Positions 5,570-7,608 of a stretch of DNA of 7,608 nt are shown in pieces (the first letter of the stretch is position 1; every line of letters begins with the position of its first letter). The notes beneath the pieces are model-generated. The model did not search any database. It saw nothing but the letters and a program-made list of their open reading frames with translations, and was not told the origin of the DNA. Position numbers and translations under genes: made by a program. The stretch is from NCBI GenBank assembly GCA_002361655.1, contig DETM01000045.1, positions 40,717 through 48,324 on the forward strand. The letters are read 5' to 3'. The DNA is from Prevotella sp. UBA3288 (lineage in GTDB: Bacteria > Bacteroidota > Bacteroidia > Bacteroidales > Bacteroidaceae).

Positions 5570-6838
5570 TCAATAATACCAGTCGGCTACCGAGTCGGCA
5601 TAGGCCGTGTCCACCGCCACTTCCTCTACCTCTTCCGCGTCATCACCATATTGATCGTAGGTGTTAGAATCCTCGTACGTGTTGTAGTCGTAACTGTTGT
5701 AGTCGTTGCTGCCCGAGTCGTCATACATGACTAAGAATAGCAAACCGGCAAAAGCGACAACACCGAGAAAGGCCATGATGCCACCCACGATCAGGCAGCC
5801 TTTCAACCCCGACGACATCCCACTCTTGGGCTTGATGTATCGTGGCGGCGGGGGCGGCGTCGTGCCACCTGTCTTGTGAAGTGTCGTATGATTCTGCATA
5901 CCGCCACCACCTGCAAGCACCGTCGCCGGCGAGAGGAATCGGGCCTCAGGCATTTTAGCCATGAAAGCACGCACCGCCTCAATAGACTGCGGACGGCCCT
6001 GTCGACCGGGATTCATCATCCACTGTATCAGTTTGCGGGTGTTGGCTCCGACCGAAGCAGGATAGCGGAAGGCATCCTTGGCTTCCAGTTCACTGATGGC
6101 TGGCGGATCGTTGTGCGTCACCATCTTGTAGAGCGTGGCACCCAGCGCATAGATATCCGTCCACGGCCCTATGCTGTTGATGTTCTGATCGATTTGCTCT
6201 GCCGGAGCATAGCCACGCGTATAGGCCATGGAAACGGTAGCCGTAGCATAGCCGACGGTGGTCAGTTGCTTGCTGGCGCCGAAGTCAATCAGAATGGCAC
6301 TACCCTGCTTGTCGAGCATGATGTTGCCCGGCTTCAGGTCGAGATGCCAGATTTTCTGACGATGCACCTCGTCGAGCCCTTCGAGCACCTCGCTCAGGAT
6401 GCGCAGGCCTTCCCGCTCGGGCAGTGGCTGACCGGTGCGCTTCAGCAGATCCGACACCGACTCGCCCTCTACATAATCCATCACGTAGTAGGCCGTCCCG
6501 TTCTCCTCAAACAGGTCGTGCACCTGCACCAGGTGCTTGTTATGCAGATTCCTCAGCCTGACAGCCTCTTTCTTGAATTTCTCACGCTGTTGCTCGAACT
6601 GTTGCGAATTGCTGGGATTGCTCACACTGATGTGAGTTGAGTGGTCATTATCGCGCTCATTAATACCTCGCATGAAGAACTCCTTCATGGCAAACACCTC
6701 GTTGAACGCCACATTGCGCACCACATAGGTATTGCCGAATCCTCCCGACGAGAGATAGCGCTCTACGCGATATTTGCCCATCTGCAACTCAGTACCAATA
6801 GGCAGCATTGCCTGAAAATCCTGATTGTTGTCTTGCAT
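5570..6838 (-). CDS. Membrane-anchored Ser/Thr protein kinase with Tyr/Asp-rich C-terminal tail
   Basis: This 422-residue Hanks-type kinase is predicted to phosphorylate Ser/Thr in cytoplasmic proteins. Visible elements are the glycine-rich loop SSGGFGNT (30-37), ATP-anchoring Lys52 (AMKEF), a roughly 30-residue hydrophilic insert before the C helix, likely C-helix Glu91, the catalytic loop HLDLKPGN (165-172; Asp167, Lys169, Asn172), DFG (185-187), an APE-like APAEQ (211-215), Asp228 in TDIYALG, and Arg282. All core residues are present, so it should be active. His-Leu-Asp instead of His-Arg-Asp makes it a non-RD kinase, possibly without activation-loop control. The domain is followed by a Gly/Thr linker, six prolines (328-333), one membrane span (about 349-372) and a 50-residue tail rich in Asp, Glu and Tyr, ending Trp-Tyr-Tyr. 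The expected topology is kinase inside, tail outside. It has no PASTA or other known sensor domain. The ATG (6838-6836) lacks a Shine-Dalgarno. It lies just downstream of the rplI terminator with no promoter that I can see. Confidence 0.93.
   Translation of the reverse strand: MQDNNQDFQAMLPIGTELQMGKYRVERYLSSGGFGNTYVVRNVAFNEVFAMKEFFMRGINERDNDHSTHISVSNPSNSQQFEQQREKFKKEAVRLRNLHNKHLVQVHDLFEENGTAYYVMDYVEGESVSDLLKRTGQPLPEREGLRILSEVLEGLDEVHRQKIWHLDLKPGNIMLDKQGSAILIDFGASKQLTTVGYATATVSMAYTRGYAPAEQIDQNINSIGPWTDIYALGATLYKMVTHNDPPAISELEAKDAFRYPASVGANTRKLIQWMMNPGRQGRPQSIEAVRAFMAKMPEARFLSPATVLAGGGGMQNHTTLHKTGGTTPPPPPRYIKPKSGMSSGLKGCLIVGGIMAFLGVVAFAGLLFLVMYDDSGSNDYNSYDYNTYEDSNTYDQYGDDAEEVEEVAVDTAYADSVADWYY
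5681..5706 (-). repeat. 15-bp period repeat in the kinase tail
   Basis: The 11 bases at 5681-5691 recur exactly at 5696-5706. On the coding strand this produces consecutive Asp-Tyr-Asn-Ser-Tyr and Asp-Tyr-Asn-Thr-Tyr pentapeptides, with degenerate copies on either side. It suggests the tail grew by short internal duplication. Confidence 0.7.
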
Positions 6839-6854
6839 AACAGTCTGCTTTTAG

Positions 6855-6889
6855 AAAAAAATCCCGACCGCAGGACTGCAATCGGGATT
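6855..6889 (-). terminator. Intrinsic terminator of the rpsR-rplI operon
   Basis: On the minus strand an 8-bp stem (6889-6882 with 6867-6860), which can extend inward by pairing 6879-6877 with 6872-6870, is followed by a run of seven T (6861-6855; the outermost stem pairs use the first of them). It begins 35 bases after the rplI stop codon. The T-run ends only 16 bases before the kinase ATG, so it also lies in the kinase leader. Confidence 0.85.
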
Positions 6890-6924
6890 CCCGTTATAAT
6901 ATCAATGATATTGCTTTACAGCGG

Positions 6925-7470
6925 TTACTCTGCTGCGGGAGCCTCCTCCTCTTCGACAGGAGCCTCTACAGGAGCCTCTTCGACGACAGCGGGGGCTGCC
7001 TCAGGCTCTTCTGCCACAGGGGCTTCGGCACCTTCGGCCACGACGGTGACAGGCACTTCAACAGTCACTCCCTTGTAGAAATGAACGAGAGCCACATAGT
7101 CGCCCACCTTCTTGATGTCGCGCATGGTGATGATCTTGCGGTCAACCTCCTTACCCTGCTTCTTCAGTTCCTCGGCCACAGTGGCAGCGTTCACCGAACC
7201 ATACAACTGGCCCGTAGCGCTCACCTTGGCGGCAATGCACAGGGCGACGCCCTGCAGCGTGGCAGCCTTCTCTTCAGCGGCAGCCTTCTGGGCAGCCAGT
7301 TTGTGAGCCTGCTGCTTCAGGTTCTCTGCAAGCACCTTCTTAGCGGAGGGAGAAGCGATGACGGCCTTACCCTGAGGAATCAGGTAGTTACGGCCGTAGC
7401 CCGACTTAACATTTACGATATCGTTCTTGAAACCCAAGCCGATAATATCTTCTTTCAGTATCAATTCCAT
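6925..7470 (-). CDS. rplI: Ribosomal protein bL9 with acidic C-terminal extension
   Basis: bL9 binds 23S rRNA near the L1 stalk through its N-terminal domain and helps maintain reading-frame fidelity. The N-terminus is diagnostic: MELILKEDIIGLGFKNDIVNVKSG, written here in part, then the RNA-contacting GYGRNYLIPQGKAV (residues about 24-37). A long Ala/Lys/Glu connecting helix (about 41-72) and the globular C-terminal domain ending near residue 145 (GVTVEVPVTVV) follow. The usual length is about 148-150 residues; this protein has 181, the extra 35 or so being almost entirely Ala, Glu, Pro and Val. The ATG (7470-7468) is set by an AGGAGG Shine-Dalgarno 8 bases upstream, unusual among starts in this window. 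It follows rpsR by 17 bases; together with rpsF, expected just outside, this is the standard bacterial order. Confidence 0.96.
   Translation of the reverse strand: MELILKEDIIGLGFKNDIVNVKSGYGRNYLIPQGKAVIASPSAKKVLAENLKQQAHKLAAQKAAAEEKAATLQGVALCIAAKVSATGQLYGSVNAATVAEELKKQGKEVDRKIITMRDIKKVGDYVALVHFYKGVTVEVPVTVVAEGAEAPVAEEPEAAPAVVEEAPVEAPVEEEEAPAAE
6956..6979 (-). repeat. Perfect 12-bp tandem repeat in the rplI 3' end
   Basis: The 12-base unit ACAGGAGCCTCT (plus strand) occurs twice head to tail at 6956-6967 and 6968-6979. In the rplI frame it encodes a repeated Glu-Ala-Pro-Val unit in the acidic tail. Degenerate copies of GGAGCCTC lie just outside. It could change copy number in frame by slippage. 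Confidence 0.85.
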
Positions 7471-7478
7471 TCTTGCGT

Positions 7479-7484
7479 CCTCCT
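7479..7484 (-). promoter_or_regulatory. Canonical Shine-Dalgarno of rplI
   Basis: The minus strand reads AGGAGG, 8 bases before the rplI ATG. The other gene starts in this window lack such a motif, in keeping with Bacteroidetes practice, so this site stands out and fixes the rplI start. Confidence 0.8.
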
Positions 7485-7488
7485 TTGT

Positions 7489-7608
7489 TTATTTCATCAA
7501 ATCGGTTACGTAAGGCAGCAATGCAATCTGACGTGCACGCTTCACGGCCTGAGCCACACGGCGCTGGTACTTCAGCGAAGTGCCGGTGATGCGACGGGGC
7601 AGAATCTT
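7489..7608 (-). CDS. rpsR: Ribosomal protein bS18, C-terminal part
   Basis: Only the last 39 residues are in the window, ending at TAA 7491-7489; the 5' part runs off the right edge. The sequence begins [20 protein letters not shown] and continues [16 protein letters not shown], the highly conserved RNA-binding C-terminal half of bS18, which sits on the 30S platform next to bS6. It is co-transcribed with rplI downstream. The frame is too short and lacks its start, so it is easily missed by an ORF caller. Confidence 0.95.
   Translation of the reverse strand, partial: KILPRRITGTSLKYQRRVAQAVKRARQIALLPYVTDLMK

Noticed and set aside
5876..6640. A 254-codon plus-strand open frame opposite the kinase
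   Set aside because: It is antisense to intact kinase motifs and has no domain of its own.

Overview
The window looks like a chromosomal segment of a Bacteroidales bacterium, most likely Prevotellaceae. Three things point there: two perfect TAnnTTTGC-type -7 promoter elements (the Bacteroidetes sigma factor signature), A-rich translation starts that mostly lack a Shine-Dalgarno sequence, and Bacteroidales-type versions of the encoded proteins. Coding regions are of middling G+C; the one sizeable intergenic region is very AT-rich. The family-level placement is an inference.

Layout: (1) 1-2567, plus strand: the 3' four-fifths of carB, carbamoyl-phosphate synthase large subunit, of a type closely resembling eukaryotic CAD/CPS1. 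(2) 4897-2539, minus strand: a two-gene operon in which mtaB (ms2t6A tRNA methylthiotransferase) overlaps a family 2 glycosyltransferase gene by 8 bp; the glycosyltransferase gene ends inside the 3' end of the convergent carB. (3) 4898-5166: an AT-rich divergent promoter region with a promoter for each side and helically phased A-tracts. (4) 5167-5463, plus strand: a 98-residue Ala/Glu-rich lipoprotein with the codon bias of a highly expressed gene, followed by a strong bidirectional terminator. (5) 6838-5570, minus strand: a membrane-anchored Ser/Thr protein kinase with a short Tyr/Asp-rich tail predicted to be extracytoplasmic. (6) 7608-6925, minus strand: the end of a ribosomal protein operon, rpsR (S18, partial) and rplI (L9, with an acidic C-terminal extension), closed by an intrinsic terminator placed just ahead of the kinase start codon.

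Most genes are housekeeping: pyrimidine/arginine precursor supply, tRNA modification and ribosomal proteins. The less ordinary parts are the CPS1-like allosteric domain of CarB, the abundant-looking orphan lipoprotein, the kinase with its repetitive tail and no visible promoter of its own, and the repeat-bearing L9 extension. I found no mobile element, CRISPR array, tRNA or rRNA gene, phage gene or defence system, and I do not claim a new multi-gene system here.
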